This document shows, one piece after another, positions 12,501-24,035 of a DNA stretch of 64,000 nt (positions are counted from its first letter, which is position 1; each line of letters begins with the position of its first letter). The stretch is from Bullera alba (lineage: Eukaryota > Basidiomycota > Tremellomycetes > Tremellales > Bulleraceae): NCBI GenBank assembly GCA_001600095.1, contig BCIX01000001.1, forward strand, positions 2,480,001 through 2,544,000. The letters run 5' to 3'. Under the pieces are notes generated by a model. That model did not search any database. It had not been told where the DNA came from and saw only the letters and a program-made list of their open reading frames with translations. Both the position numbers and the translations under genes were made by a program.

Positions 12501-15500
12501 GCGACAAATGTGAGTCATGGTATCACTGAGAAGGGGTTGTCTGACGGTCTTAGGCAAATCTGGGAACTGATCCAAGGAGAGATGGAGTATGTTGCAGATT
12601 TGGAAACGATCGATCAGCTCTTTGTCAACGGTATTCGAACCGCTGAACGAGGTATCGTCATTGAGCGAACTCGTCAAGAAGTCTTTCTGGATGACGTGTT
12701 TCACAACTATCGATCTCTACTGGAGGTTCATTCCCAATTACTGGACAACCTCCACGCCAGGCAGCTGGAGCAGCATCCCCGCTTTGGCATGATATCCGAT
12801 CTGTTATTTGACGCTGCGCTCAATTGGCAAGAGGCGTACATGGAGTATGTGACCCACTACCCCATCGCCAAGGCCAAGGTCCACGAGGAGGAAGCCAGGA
12901 ACCCAAAGTTTGCGGCTTTCTTAAAGGTGTGTCCCCAAAAATCCTACCCTGCAGAAGGAGAGAGGCGACTGACCAAGCTCTTGCAGGAATGCCTCAAAGA
13001 CCCATCCTCGAATCGACAGGATATCTACCATTTCATCAATCGACCTATCCCGAGATTGTTGAGGTACAATCTGTTACTGGCGGATATCCTGAAATCACTC
13101 AAGGAGACAGGTCAAGAGCATCATCCGGATATAGAGACCATACCCCAGGTGATTGAGTTGATTTCGGATTTGGGTAAGGCGACCCAAAAGGGTGTTGCGG
13201 TCAACGAGTCCAAGGTGGAGCTCTGGACGTACCAGCACTCTCTGGACGGCAGCAGGTATGGCCCTCGAATAGTGAGTGCGATGTGAAGTTCCATGCCATG
13301 CGCTGACTTTGTTGCGTCTAGGTGAAGGATCTGGACCTGCTCAACCCGATGCGTGAATTGATTCATCGAGGCAAAGTCTTCCGACAACCGGAGGGTACTA
13401 TCAGCAGTACCTGGCCCGAGTTGACGGTCTTGTTGTTTGACAATTACTGTGAGTACGCACATCATCAAGAGGAATGAGCTGGAGCTGACGGCTATCAATC
13501 AGTCGTGCTTGTGAAGCCGGAAAAGCAGTCTCGGTCCTCGCGTCGAGAGGAGAAGCGGGTCAGATACATGATCAACCGCAGGGTGAGTTGGATAAGAGGG
13601 TCTGCGGAACACTGCTCACGACTCGTAAGCCTATACCTCTTGAGCTGTTGAGTCTTGGCAACTTCTCCGATGCACCCCGGGCCCGAAGCACCAAAATCTT
13701 CTCGGTCGGCTCGTCTCACGATGCGGATGGACAGACGGAAGTGACCCAGGACAACAAGACAGTATGGCCATTCACAATCTCTTTTATCGGTCAGGGTCAA
13801 CTAGGCGGTCAATACACCCTCTGGACGGACTCATACGCCACCCGAGCGGACTGGCAGGAGAAGCTGTTGCATGCCAAAGTTCTCCGAAACGAAGTCAACG
13901 ATGCGAACAAGGTATTCGAGATGGTTGCCCTGAGCCAAGATACATTCTACATGGCGCCCAACTACGCCACACCCAAGACGGATGGTGATAGCCCATACAC
14001 CGGCCGTGTAACGTGTAGTTGCCCCTTCGGCGAGCTGTTGCCTCTTCCATTATTGTCTGCATACAGCTAACTTAAGCTCAGTCACCCCCGACGGGCGATC
14101 TCTTGTGGCAGTGGGATGCGATGAAGGTGTCTGGATAGGTATTCGCCATGACGCCAAGTCGCTGCGAAAGGTGCTGCACGTCAAGGCAGTGACAAACATA
14201 GCAGTATTGGAAGAGTTTGGTATTTTCTTGGTTCTCCAGGACCGAGTGAGTGAAGGCCACGCGGTGTTCGAAGTAGCGAAGCTGAATTATCATCAGACTC
14301 TGCTTGCATACCATCTTGAAGCTCTTGTGCCTTCTGCGTCCTCACCACAGGTCAGAGCTGCACCGCAACGGCTGAGTCCAGGCAAGGACGTCGTCTTCTT
14401 CAGTGTCGGCCAGCTCTCAGGCAGGACGTTAGTCTTATACATGAAGAAGAAGGGGGTGAGTGACAATGACTTAGGGACATGGATGCTGATCATCGTATTC
14501 ACTAGATGGACTCACTGTTCCGAGTGCTCGAACCGATTCTGGGACGAAATGGCGAAGATGCCAATCGACAACGAAGACCGTTCGGTAACTTGCTCGGTCA
14601 GCGTGCGGAATGGTTCAGACTATACAAAGACTTCTTCATACCTACTGAAGCGCTCAATGTGCACTTCCTCAAGCACAAGTTGGCAGTGGTCTGCACCCGA
14701 GGATTCGAGATAATGGACCTTACCGAGTAAGTCCGGTCACTCGCCTTGGTTTTAGTGCTCAGCTGACCTTGCGATAGTCTCAAGGGCGGTTCGATACCTA
14801 TTTTTGATCCGGCAAAGGTGCGCGACAGACCGCACTTGGCCGAGCTGCAGAGGCGTTGCGAGTCTGGCAAACCATTGGGAATGTTCAGATCCACCGAGAC
14901 AGAGTTCTTACTCTGCTACGACTGTAAGTCACATGAGATCATGTTAGGCGAAGACTGACCCAGTTCGATCTTAGCCTTCGGTATTTATGTCGATCGGTAA
15001 GTCATAGTTAAAGTACGATAGGCCCGGATTTCGGCTGATCTTCCATGACTATAGTCACGGCGAACCAAATAGAGATTGCCAGCCCATCGACTGGGAAGGC
15101 CGTCCTGACTCTGTGGCGTTCCATCCGCCATACTTACTCCTCTGCTCGTCGCCCTTCATTGAAGTCAGGCATATCGACCATGCCAAGCTACTGCAGATAT
15201 ACACCGGCAGCGACATCAGACTCACCTGGGACGGAACAGGTGGTCAGGCAAGACCTTTCACCGACAACCCGGGTCCAAAGTGCGTACAACCTGTTCGTGG
15301 ATCATTGGCTCCGATACTGATCCCTTGTTTTAGTGGTTATGGAGACGAGACGTCGAGTCAGGAGCCACGCTTGCATATCTGTCAAAGACCAGAACGTCGC
15401 GGTGGCTTCACCCAGGGTATCGGTCAGCACGTGTAAGTGGATAGTGTTTACATCATGCAATACAGACTGACTTTGGTCTAGGTTCGAGCTCACGCCGACG

Positions 15501-15887
15501 TTGGCATTGAACAATCCCCTGCTCAATCCCGTTCACACCCACGACTCGAATTACTTCCCTCCTGCCCCGCTCATTTCGCACGTGAGTACAGTCAGCTTCG
15601 ACATATGCCTGCAGTTGTGACAAAAGCTGATCAAGTCCCACCTGCGACAGCGCCCGAGCTCTATCATGACGACGAGCACAAGCGAATTTTACTCCGGAGC
15701 TGGGACACCCATGACCATGATGACGACCAGTGGAAGCGGTGGGTACCCGGGGTACGGATACGGAACGGGAGGAGCCATGGGCATGACGCCTGCGAGAAGC
15801 GAGGTCTCGTTCGAAAGTGGGACAACGGGGACAGGAGGTGGTCATGGCAATGCCGCCGGAGGCGGGCACGTTACTCCAGGATGGTGA
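9546..15887 (+). CDS. ROM2: Rom2-like Rho1 guanine nucleotide exchange factor with tandem DH domains
   Basis: Activator of Rho1 in the cell wall integrity and actin polarity pathway. About 1,950 residues in many exons. The N-terminal 500 residues are Pro/Ser-rich and disordered, followed by an acidic EEYEEEEEEEVEV run. A DEP-like domain comes next (IAWVGAFTGRDIV, LWYVEVDWDIKPLRDSS), then the CYSPSCPGDFRCYASRCP cysteine motif seen in this family. Two DH domains follow. The first has RQNIIRKAIQDEIQYEADL and LITRPSTQLQRYPAVLEAIL. The second is preceded by the usual WFDLVPEEQR linker and has IQGEMEYVADL and FINRPIPRLLRYNLLLADIL. A PH domain (VLLFDNY..VLVKPE) and a C-terminal CNH (citron homology) domain complete it. 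The last exon, read after an acceptor near 15629, gives a Gly/Thr-rich tail ending GGGHVTPGW. Rom2/Rgf proteins that I know have one DH domain, so the duplication is notable. Confidence 0.9.
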
Positions 15888-15947
15888 TGAACAGCAGATG
15901 GAACTTTGTAGTAGTATGGATTTACTTGGACAGTTTGCCGAGATCAG

Positions 15948-15967
15948 CAGCTGGCTCCAGCTGGCTA
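15948..15967. repeat. 10-base tandem duplication (CAGCTGGCT at lag 10)
   Basis: CAGCTGGCTC is followed directly by CAGCTGGCTA in the convergent 3' region between ROM2 and the Gly/Ala-rich gene. It is one of the isolated copies of the 10-base duplication signature described for 43.2-45.7 kb. Confidence 0.8.
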
Positions 15968-16158
15968 TTGCGGCGTCTACGTAACTCAGCTGGGCGGAAT
16001 TCATGCGAAGAACGACTCGATACAGCGCTATGTCACGGAAACTCCATTGTAGCAGGACTCCAAGTGTGACGACCCGCAGCCAACAGATCAAACGATATGG
16101 ATACATCAGGTTTTATACTTTGTGTAAAACAGCTTCTTCCGTAGTCCTCCTGCTACAT

Positions 16159-17315
16159 TTACTTGTGCTCGATGTCGTGTCTGTGCTCGTACTTGCCAGT
16201 GGCCTCGTTGAAGACCAAAGAGTGTTTGTTGCCGGTGTCAAGGTCCTTGGGGTCGGACAATGGGGCTACCAATCGATCGTCAGTGGGTCATACTTAATTG
16301 AGTTCGACTAGACTCACCGCCTCGGTTGAAGTCAGACTCGGACGAGCTGTGCTTATCGGTCGTGCTGGACGAGTTGTTCTCTCGGTTCGATCTGTGGCCA
16401 GCAATACCAGCGGCACCGAGACCAGCGGCGCCAGCTCCGACACCGGCGGCACCCGCACCAACTCCGTGGTGAGAGGAAGTGTCGTTCGACTCTCGGTAGT
16501 GGCCGCCAGCGCCTCCTGAGGCGCCGACTCCAGTGCCGAACTGCTCGCCAGTCTGGCCCGACGAGTAATGTCCAGTACCAGTCTCGTGGCCAGAGCCAAG
16601 GGCGGTCCTGTTCTTCTCACCGGCGGCGAGACCGGTGCCGGCGCCAGCAGCAGCGAGGGCACCGGCAGCACCGGTAGCACCGTGGTGGCTGTGGCTGTGT
16701 CCGGAAGACAAGTTCTCTCCTTGAGGTCCAACTCCGGCACCAGTTCGAAGAGCGTGACCTGACAAGGAGATCAGCACGTGAACTCTGTTCAGGAGAAGGG
16801 GAACAACTCACTCTCTCCGGTCAAGGCATCCGAAGTACCCTGCCCAGCGTAGGCACCGCTGACAGCGTCACCTCGGCTCGATCCGTAATCTCCCGAGGCG
16901 GCACCAGCTCCAGCGGCAGTAGCAGCAAGAGCGGCAGCACCTGGGCCTGAGACGCCGTGACTGTCGTTGTGACCACCGGTGAACTTGTCGGCGATCGGGT
17001 GCGAAGAGTGACCTGGGAGGCCTACAAGGTCAGTACGCTGGCCGTCTAATTGATGTCTCACCTCCGGAGGCGTGTTCACCGCCTAGGCCAGCGTTGAATC
17101 CACTTCGCTCCTCTTGGGCGAACTTGCCAGCTTGCGTGTTCTGCGAGTTGACCTGGCCATGCTAGAGAACAGTCAGATCAGCCAGTCCGCCCTGAGGATA
17201 TTGGGCCAGACACCCAACTTACACCTCCGGAAAGGCCGACGCCGGCGCCGTGCTCTCCCTGGTCGAATCCGTCTCTTGGGGCTGTTCCACCGCCGATTGG
17301 TTTACCGAGCTCCAT
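16159..17315 (-). CDS. Gly/Ala/Ser/His-rich hydrophilin-like protein
   Basis: I do not recognise an enzyme. Joined exons give about 280 residues beginning MELGKPIGGGTAPRDGF and ending with a more ordered tail, NKHSLVFNEATGKYEHRHDIEHK. The centre is low in complexity: GHSHSHH, AGALAAAGAGTGLAAG, repeated GAGAAG and GTGHYSSG blocks, and Ser/Asn-rich stretches, with almost no large hydrophobics apart from Ala. Such composition fits an intrinsically disordered, desiccation- or stress-related hydrophilin, but that is inference. The conserved-looking ends suggest a real gene rather than repeat noise. Introns lie near 17220-17165, 17060-17025 and 16810-16760, plus one near 16310-16260. It is convergent with ROM2 and divergent from LYC1. 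Confidence 0.75.
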
Positions 17316-17712
17316 GTTGATGTGAGTATTGATTAATGTGTAGTTGTAGTGGTTGACGGTGTAGACTTGGGGTCAAGTGATATAGCAGAAGGATGAAGAG
17401 AGATGATCTGCAGTGGCTACTTATGCATGCCCATCCAGCAGCCATTCGCTACGCCTCTCCTTCCAGCTGTCAGCTGGTTTCTGCCTTCCAACGCACTCTT
17501 CCTACGTCATGCAACTCCAACCGCAGCAAGGTTAGTCGCACCCTGTCACACCATAGCAGCATCATCGAAGGACCATCACAGCCGACGCAGCGTCATGTTC
17601 CGGCGATCATCCTCATAACGTCATCAGTCTGGGGTCTCCACGCCAGAGCGGACTTGGAACAGAGTCCGTCGGTCCAAATTGATTCCGGCGACCCACCCGA
17701 TAAACGTTGGCC

Positions 17713-17732
17713 GGTTCGTCCTGGTTCGTCAC
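17713..17732. repeat. 10-base tandem duplication (GGTTCGTC at lag 10)
   Basis: GGTTCGTCCT is followed directly by GGTTCGTCAC, an 8-base exact match at spacing 10. Confidence 0.75.
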
Positions 17733-17851
17733 AGCTCTGGCACAAGCTTTGCATAACGCTCAATCATCCGCGTTTCTCACATCGTAAATGGGAAGGGAGG
17801 ATCGACTTGATGGTCAGGAATCGAGATCCATCAAAGGGAGTCAGTCCACTT

Positions 17852-17871
17852 TGGGCTGCAGTGGGCTGTGG
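17852..17871. repeat. 10-base tandem duplication (TGGGCTG at lag 10)
   Basis: TGGGCTGCAG is followed directly by TGGGCTGTGG, a 7-base exact match plus a further G, at spacing 10. Confidence 0.65.
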
Positions 17872-17963
17872 AATGCCCCGGAAGCCGGCTGATCGAGTAT
17901 TCTGCCTCAACTTTGCAGCTTCTGCCTCAACTCCCACTCATCGTCAACTCTTGGTCCATCGTG

Positions 17964-17983
17964 CATCAGGCCACATCAGGCCA
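17964..17983. repeat. Perfect 10-base tandem duplication (CATCAGGCCA x2)
   Basis: Two identical decamers CATCAGGCCA sit side by side about 115 bases upstream of the LYC1 start. Confidence 0.85.
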
Positions 17984-18096
17984 TCAGCATCAACAATGGA
18001 CGATGGGTGATCGAGTTTGGGTCCCAGCGACGCCGACTGAAGTCTCGCTGAGCTCAATTTTGATTTCGATCTCTGCTTGCATACGTTCTGCGCAAT

Positions 18097-19539
18097 ATGA
18101 TGGACCGACGGGACTTGACAATACGACTCACTAATGAGGATCAGGAGCGGCAATACATCTCCGCAATGCACGACTACGAGCCGTGGTCCCAGGCGCAGGG
18201 ACAGTCATTCGAGGTAAGCACTGATGAACTGCTCGCATGAGAATTGATTGCTGACGACGCGCCAACTTGTTGCAGCAATTCCTCGAGCGGATGGAGGCAG
18301 AGCATCGTGAAGGCGCATGGATCCAGAATGGCAGGGGTCTTTCATGGTGAGTGCTGGCGTCCTGATAGTAGTCAGGTGGACATCTGCGTGGAGATTCCAC
18401 CTGATGATCTCGCCCAGGGCTCTAGTACATCGATCAGATTATGATGGAGAAGTGTTGGCTGCATGTAAGACTCATAGGACTCGCGCTATGGTCAAGCGAC
18501 AAGACGGAGATGCCATAGAGCCAGCTTGGTTCTACGGCGTGACTTCTGTCATTGCTCCGAAGAAACATAGAGGTGAGCAGCTCACTTTAGCCCCATATGG
18601 AACCAGTAGTTTTGTGCTGACACGATCATCACACAGGAAAGAAGTACGCCATGATGATGCTTCAACAATTGCATTACCTCCTCGCCCCAGCGGATGTGTT
18701 GCCCGCCTATCCTTCCTCCTTCCGAATGGGGTCAACCACCCACGCTCTCGTCCGAGGAGAGGTTTTTGGTGCCGCCTGCAATGTGCTCCTTTCTCAGCTC
18801 TGACATTGGCCCGACTTTCTACGAAAAGTGCACTATCGGCCTCGACAAACCGGGCTGGGTGGTGGATTCTGATAATCAACATCAAATCGAATGGTCCATC
18901 AATACAATCACGCGAGACTCCCTTCCTGCACCTGTAGACTCGCCTGGTGGTGTTGACAACTGGTCCCTGCTCTATGACCGAGACATGCAGGATCTCGTGT
19001 TGGACCTATCCGCTCTGGCCAAAGACAGCCTAAACGACATGCAGCCCTCCTTACCCGTCGCTCTGCGCCAGGACCCGGCGTCTGATGGCCTATTGGACTT
19101 TATCCATCGACGCTCGACATTCGGTCCGCAGCCCAGGTGGAGGGACACGTCACACCCAGACTGGCCGGCAAACGAGCATCGAGCCGTGAGAAAGCTCAAT
19201 CAAGTTGGCACGGTAACCATAATCATGTTCACCATCTCGAACTACGAGATCGTCCCTGAAACATTCCTGATCACGTATATCCATAACCTCCTTCCTGGTG
19301 ATGTGAGCAGTCTGCTCGACAAGCTGGACGAGGTGTGTGCGGGCACTGGGTTGAAGAAAGGCCTCGTTTGGGACATCGCACACTCTAGCCCTCTTGGGGA
19401 GGCGTGGCTCGAGGCTGAAGGTAGGAAGGTGGAGTGCAGCCAGAGAGGAGGGATCGATGGGCATCTGCTTGCTCTGGCGTGGTACACCCAAACTGGCGAG
19501 GGTGAATTCGTGGATAGTCAGATGTACAACTGGTTATAG
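18097..19539 (+). CDS. LYC1: Lyc1-like lysine N6-acetyltransferase (GNAT), with probable frameshift
   Basis: GNAT-fold acetyltransferase related to the Lyc1 enzyme that acetylates free lysine in Yarrowia lysine catabolism. Joined exons give MMDRRDLTIRLTNEDQ, FLERMEAEHREGAW, then the GNAT core IEPAWFYGVTSVIAPKKHRGKKYAMMML with the acetyl-CoA loop R-G-K-K-Y-A. The C-terminal part has FLSSDIGPTFYEK, DKPGWVV, TISNYEIVPETF and GLVWDIAHSSPLGEAWLEAEG. The start is ATG 18097-18099 and the stop is at 19537-19539. The frame that reads LLAPADVLPAYPSS ends by about 18722, and the family-like sequence resumes in another frame at EWGQPPTLSSEERF (from 18724). No intron fits between them without losing family sequence, although a 61-base GT-AG intron (18696-18756) would restore the frame with a deletion. 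Either the gene carries a one-base indel in CCTTCCTCCTTCC or the assembly does. Confidence 0.8.
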
Positions 19540-19963
19540 CTTCAACGAGTATGCAGCAACCTACTTCATCTGACAGGAGTGGAGCGTGTGTCAAGTAGTC
19601 ATTGATCCTGCCAGTCATAAGCACGCGATCGTTGTTAGGCGACACCAAAGCATCCCAACGACCTCCCGCAACGACAGCTCCGCGCTCATCACTGGATCCG
19701 ACTGTATCTAGGGTGACCGAATCAAATTGATTCCGTGATTTTGAGTCAGAGATAAGGAATTGACGGAAATTTCTTGCGACGAGTTAAAAACCTGTATCGT
19801 CAACAACGACATCAGTGAGCTCCCAGTCGACGCCGACGACCCAAACCCCGTTCGACGTTGCAAGGGCTGCAGGATACTCGCCGTCTGCTCTCATCTGCCC
19901 GAAAACGAATCCGAGGGAACGATCACCTAACGCCCCGGTGTGGGATATCAACCGTCCCCAAAA
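19540..19963. other. Intergenic: 3' end of LYC1 and promoter of CPA2
   Basis: Nothing coding was found. I saw no convincing upstream ORF of the arginine-attenuator type; that element is known from the small-subunit gene, which is not in this window. Confidence 0.5.
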
Positions 19964-22900
19964 ATGATGCGAACGGTCCGACCAACCTCGGTCGCTGTTC
20001 GACCCCGAACCTTCACGACATTGAGGAATGCCCGGATAGTCCCTCAAAACCTATCGAAGAGGAGCTATGCCGTTGCGGCCCCGGCTGTCGGATCTTATGG
20101 ACCTACAGATGAGCCCACGCTCAACTCCCCATCAGAGTTGGCCAGGCGAATCTCGGCTAAAGTCCTCCCCCGACTAGAAAAGCCAGACATCAAGAAGGTC
20201 TTGGTTGTCGGGTCCGGTGGTCTCAGTATTGGACAGGCTGGAGAGTTCGACTACTCTGGATCTCAGGCGATCAAAGCTCTTCGAGAGTCAAACATCGATA
20301 CTATCCTAATCAACCCCAATATCGCTACTATCCAGACCTCGCATCACCTCGCCTCGCAAATCTACTTCCTCCCCGTCACTGCCGACTACGTTGCCTATGT
20401 TCTTGAGAAGGAGAGACCAGATGGTATCCTCCTGACATTTGGTGGACAGAGTGCCCTCAACGTTGGTGTCCAGTTGGACAAGATGGGTGTCCTTGAGCGT
20501 CTGGGTGTCAAAGTTCTCGGTACCCCAATCAGGACACTGGAGGTCTCTGAAGACCGAGACCTGTTCGTTCAGGCTCTGAATGGTGAGTCACCTCCGGTTT
20601 GTACAGTTCCGAACATTGCTAAATATTCTTCGACTGCCAGAGATTGACATTCCCGCTGCCCAGTCCACTGCCGTGTCGACTATTCAAGCCGCTCTTGACG
20701 CTGCCAAGGTCATTGGCTACCCCATCATCCTTCGTTCGGCCTTCTCCCTCGGAGGTCTTGGATCCGGGTTCGCGCACGACGAGGAGGAGCTGAGGAACTT
20801 GTCCGCCAAGTCTTTGGCTCTCAGTCCTCAGGTCTTGATTGAGAAGAGTTTGAAGGGCTGGAAAGAGGTCGAGTATGAGGTTGTCCGAGATGCCGCCGAC
20901 GTGAGTGGCCATGATGGAGTAGCGATGAGGCATAGCTAATCCCTGATGCTCAGAACACTATCATCTGCTGCAACATGGAGAACTTCGACCCATTGGGCAC
21001 GCATACTGGTGACTCTATCGTCGTCGCTCCATCCCAGACCCTCTCGGACGACGAGTACCACATGCTCCGATCGGCTGCTATCAAGATTGTCCGACACGTT
21101 GGTGTCGTCGGTGAATGCAACGTGAGTCCTGTAGAGCTGCATGAAATAGCTAGTCTGATGCCTTGTAATCAGGTGCAATATGCTCTGGACCCCAACAGCC
21201 GAGACTATCGAGTCATTGAAATGAACGCTCGTCTCTCCCGTTCGTCGTAAGTACAGCCGTAAAATCACGATAGCGACCTTTGACTGATTTCCGGCCGCAG
21301 GGCTCTCGCCTCGAAGGCTACTGGATACCCTCTTGCCTACACCGCCGCCAAGATCGCTCTCGGCCACACCCTGCCCGAGCTTCCCAACGCTGTGACCAAG
21401 TCTACCACTGCTTGTTTCGAGCCATCGCTTGATTACATTGTGACCAAGATCCCCAAGTGGGACTTGGCCAAGTTCCAGCATGTCGAGCGTAATGTCGGAT
21501 CCGCCATGAAATCCGTCGGTGAAGTCATGGCTATTGGAAGGACGTTCGAGGAATCGCTCCAAAAAGCTATCCGACAGGTCGACCCCAACTTTGCTGGATT
21601 TGACGCTTACTGGAAACCCGAGGACATGAAGACTGCTCTGACGGAGAACAACGACAGGCGTCTCTTTGCTATCGCTCACGCCATGCTCAACCTCAACTAC
21701 ACTGTCGACCAGCTGCACGACCTGACCAAGATCGACAAGTGGTTCTTGTACAAGCTGGAGAACATTGTCGCGGTCTACAAGATGGTCCAGAACACGCCCG
21801 TCGAGCAGTGGACAAAGGAGACCGTCATGACCGCCAAGAAGACTGGTTTCTCGGATCTCCACCTCTCGCAACTCTGCGGCAAGACGGAAGACGAGGTCAG
21901 GGCTATTCGAAAGTCGTTCGGCGTCACTCCTTTCGTGAAGCGAATTGACACGCTTGCTGCCGAGTTCCCCGCTTACACCAACTACTTGTACACGACTTAC
22001 AACGCCACTACCCACGACCTCGAGTTCGACGAACATGGAACAATGGTCCTTGGTTCCGGTGTCTACCGAATTGGTTCATCCGTCGAATTCGATTGGTGTG
22101 CTGTCACTTGTTCCCGAGCTATCCGAGCTCAGGGCAAGAGGACCATCATGATCAACTACAACCCGGAGACCGTGTCGACCGACTTCGACGAGGCTGACAG
22201 GCTGTACTTTGAGGAGCTTGGCTGGGAGCGAGTCATGGACATCTACGAGCTGGAAGCCGCCGAGGGTGTCGTTGTCTCTGTTGGAGGTGAGCGGGTTTCA
22301 GTAGATATCAACGAGGTCACACACTAACGAAGATTTAGGTCAATTGCCCCAGAACATCGCTTTGAGGTTGAAGAACTCGGGCGTCAACGTTCTTGGTACC
22401 GACCCCGAGCAGATTGACAACGCCGAGGACCGACACAAGTTCTCGTCGATCCTTGACTCTGTTGGTGTTGATCAGCCAGCTTGGGTCGAGGCTACCAGTC
22501 TCGAGTCTGCCAAGGAGTTCGCCAACAAGGTTGGGTAAGTCATGCGATCGTTTGAGTACTTGGTCATCGGGACTGATGTCGTGGGAACAGCTACCCTGTT
22601 CTCATCCGACCCTCTTACGTCCTTTCCGGTGCTGCCATGAACGTCGTTTACGACGAGTCTGCTCTGCAACACAACCTATCTGCCGCTGCCAACGTCTCGC
22701 CATTGCACCCCGTCGTCATCAGTCAATTCATCGACAATGCTCAGGAAATCGACATTGACGCCGTTGCCCACAAGGGTAAACTCCTCGTTCACGCTGTTTC
22801 TGAGCATGTCGAGAACGCCGGTGTCCACTCTGGAGACGCCACTCTTGTCCTGCCACCATACTCGCTGCCCGAGTCCGAAATGGCCCGACTGAAGGAAATC

Positions 22901-24035
22901 GCCGTCAAGGTCGGAAAGGCATTCGACATATCTGGACCATTCAACATGCAGATCATCCGGAAACCACCCGTGAACGGACAGGAAAGCGAGCTCAAGGTCA
23001 TCGAGTGCAACTTGCGAGCTTCCCGAAGTTTCCCATTCGTCTCCAAGGTCCTCGGCACAAACTTCATCGACATCGCCTCTGCCGCCATCACCGGCGTCAA
23101 CGTCCCAGAACCCGTCGACTTGATGAAGGAGAAGAGGGATTACGTTGCTATCAAGGTGCCTCAGTTCTCGTGGACCCGTCTTCCCGGTGCCGACCCCTTC
23201 CTGTGAGTGCGAAGAGCTTGTAGCGTTGAATGGCTTACTGACACTTGACGTAGCGGTGTTGAGATGGCTTCGACTGGAGAGGTCGCTGCTTTCGGTAAAG
23301 ACATTCACGAGGCTTACTGGACTGCCCTGCTATCTGTCAACGGAATGAAATTGCCCCGACCCAACTCTGGCTTCCTGCTTGGTGGAGATATCTCCAGGCC
23401 CGAGATGATCACCGTCGCCAGCAACTTGATCAACCTTGGTTTCAAGCTCTACACGCATTGTAAGTGCCACACATCGGTGTGTCTGTACTGTATCTAACGC
23501 TATCATAGCGGCCGAGGTCGAGTCTCATATCAACGCCCAGCCATACCTTGGCATCAAGAAGATCATGGTTCCCGTTAAGGACAAGAGGAAGCTGCACGAG
23601 GTGAGCAAGGATATGATGAGTCTTGTGGGAGTGTGACTGACTCGTTCATAGGTTCTTGAGGAGAACGAGATCACTACCGTGATCAACATCTCCCGATCCC
23701 GAGCCCCAACCGTTAACGACCAGGATTACGCCTCTCGACGAGCCGCCGTCGACTTCGGTATTCCCGTAAGTAGGATGATGCGTAGGATCACTGAATCTGT
23801 GTGACGATTTGCTGACTTTCTGGCTCGCAGCTTATCAACAACGCTAAACTCGCTGTCCTGTTCACCGAGACATTGCAGAAGAAGTTCCACCTGAACCCAC
23901 TGCCATACGTCGAGGGCACCAACCCTCCAGAGGTCAAGGTACGTTGAAGTCGACCGATTCGTGTGAACGAGTACTGATCTGATTTCGCTGCAGTCGTGGA
24001 AGGAGTTTGTGCCTTCTGAGAACAACATCCACTAG
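19964..24035 (+). CDS. CPA2: Carbamoyl-phosphate synthase, arginine-specific large subunit
   Basis: Synthetase subunit that makes carbamoyl phosphate from bicarbonate, ammonia (delivered by the Cpa1 glutaminase) and two ATP, feeding arginine synthesis. About 1,170 residues. The first 40 residues are rich in Arg, Ser and Thr with no acids ([20 protein letters not shown]), a likely mitochondrial presequence. Both ATP-grasp halves are visible: [52 protein letters not shown] and [20 protein letters not shown] in the first, then [33 protein letters not shown] and [16 protein letters not shown] in the second. The C-terminal allosteric domain reads [15 protein letters not shown] and TVINISRS. No dihydroorotase or transcarbamylase is fused, so this is not the pyrimidine enzyme. 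About ten introns; the stop is TAG at 24033-24035. Several long antisense frames over this gene are by-products of codon usage. Confidence 0.95.

Larger units (their letters stand above)
17316..18096. promoter_or_regulatory. Divergent intergenic region between the hydrophilin-like gene and LYC1
   Basis: About 780 bases upstream of two genes on opposite strands. An open frame of about 205 codons (17393-18010) is present on the plus strand but shows no recognisable protein and is interrupted by three 10-base duplications, so I treat the stretch as non-coding. Confidence 0.55.

Noticed and set aside
15603..15625. Early stop TTG-TGA at the end of ROM2
   Set aside because: Using the acceptor ACAAAAG a few bases further on keeps the frame open into a sensible Gly-rich tail, so I take the longer C-terminus.
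17393..18010. 205-codon plus-strand open frame between two divergent genes
   Set aside because: No motif, codon use unlike the neighbours, and three 10-base duplications inside it would have shifted the frame.
19540..19963. Arginine attenuator peptide upstream of CPA2
   Set aside because: That upstream ORF belongs to the small subunit gene in fungi; no matching short peptide with the conserved pattern was seen here.
20936..22036. 366-codon open frame antisense to CPA2
   Set aside because: It mirrors a strongly conserved coding exon; the absence of stops is a side effect of codon usage, and the translation has no family content.
22676..23308. 210-codon antisense frame over the 3' half of CPA2
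   Set aside because: Same reason: a shadow of the coding strand.
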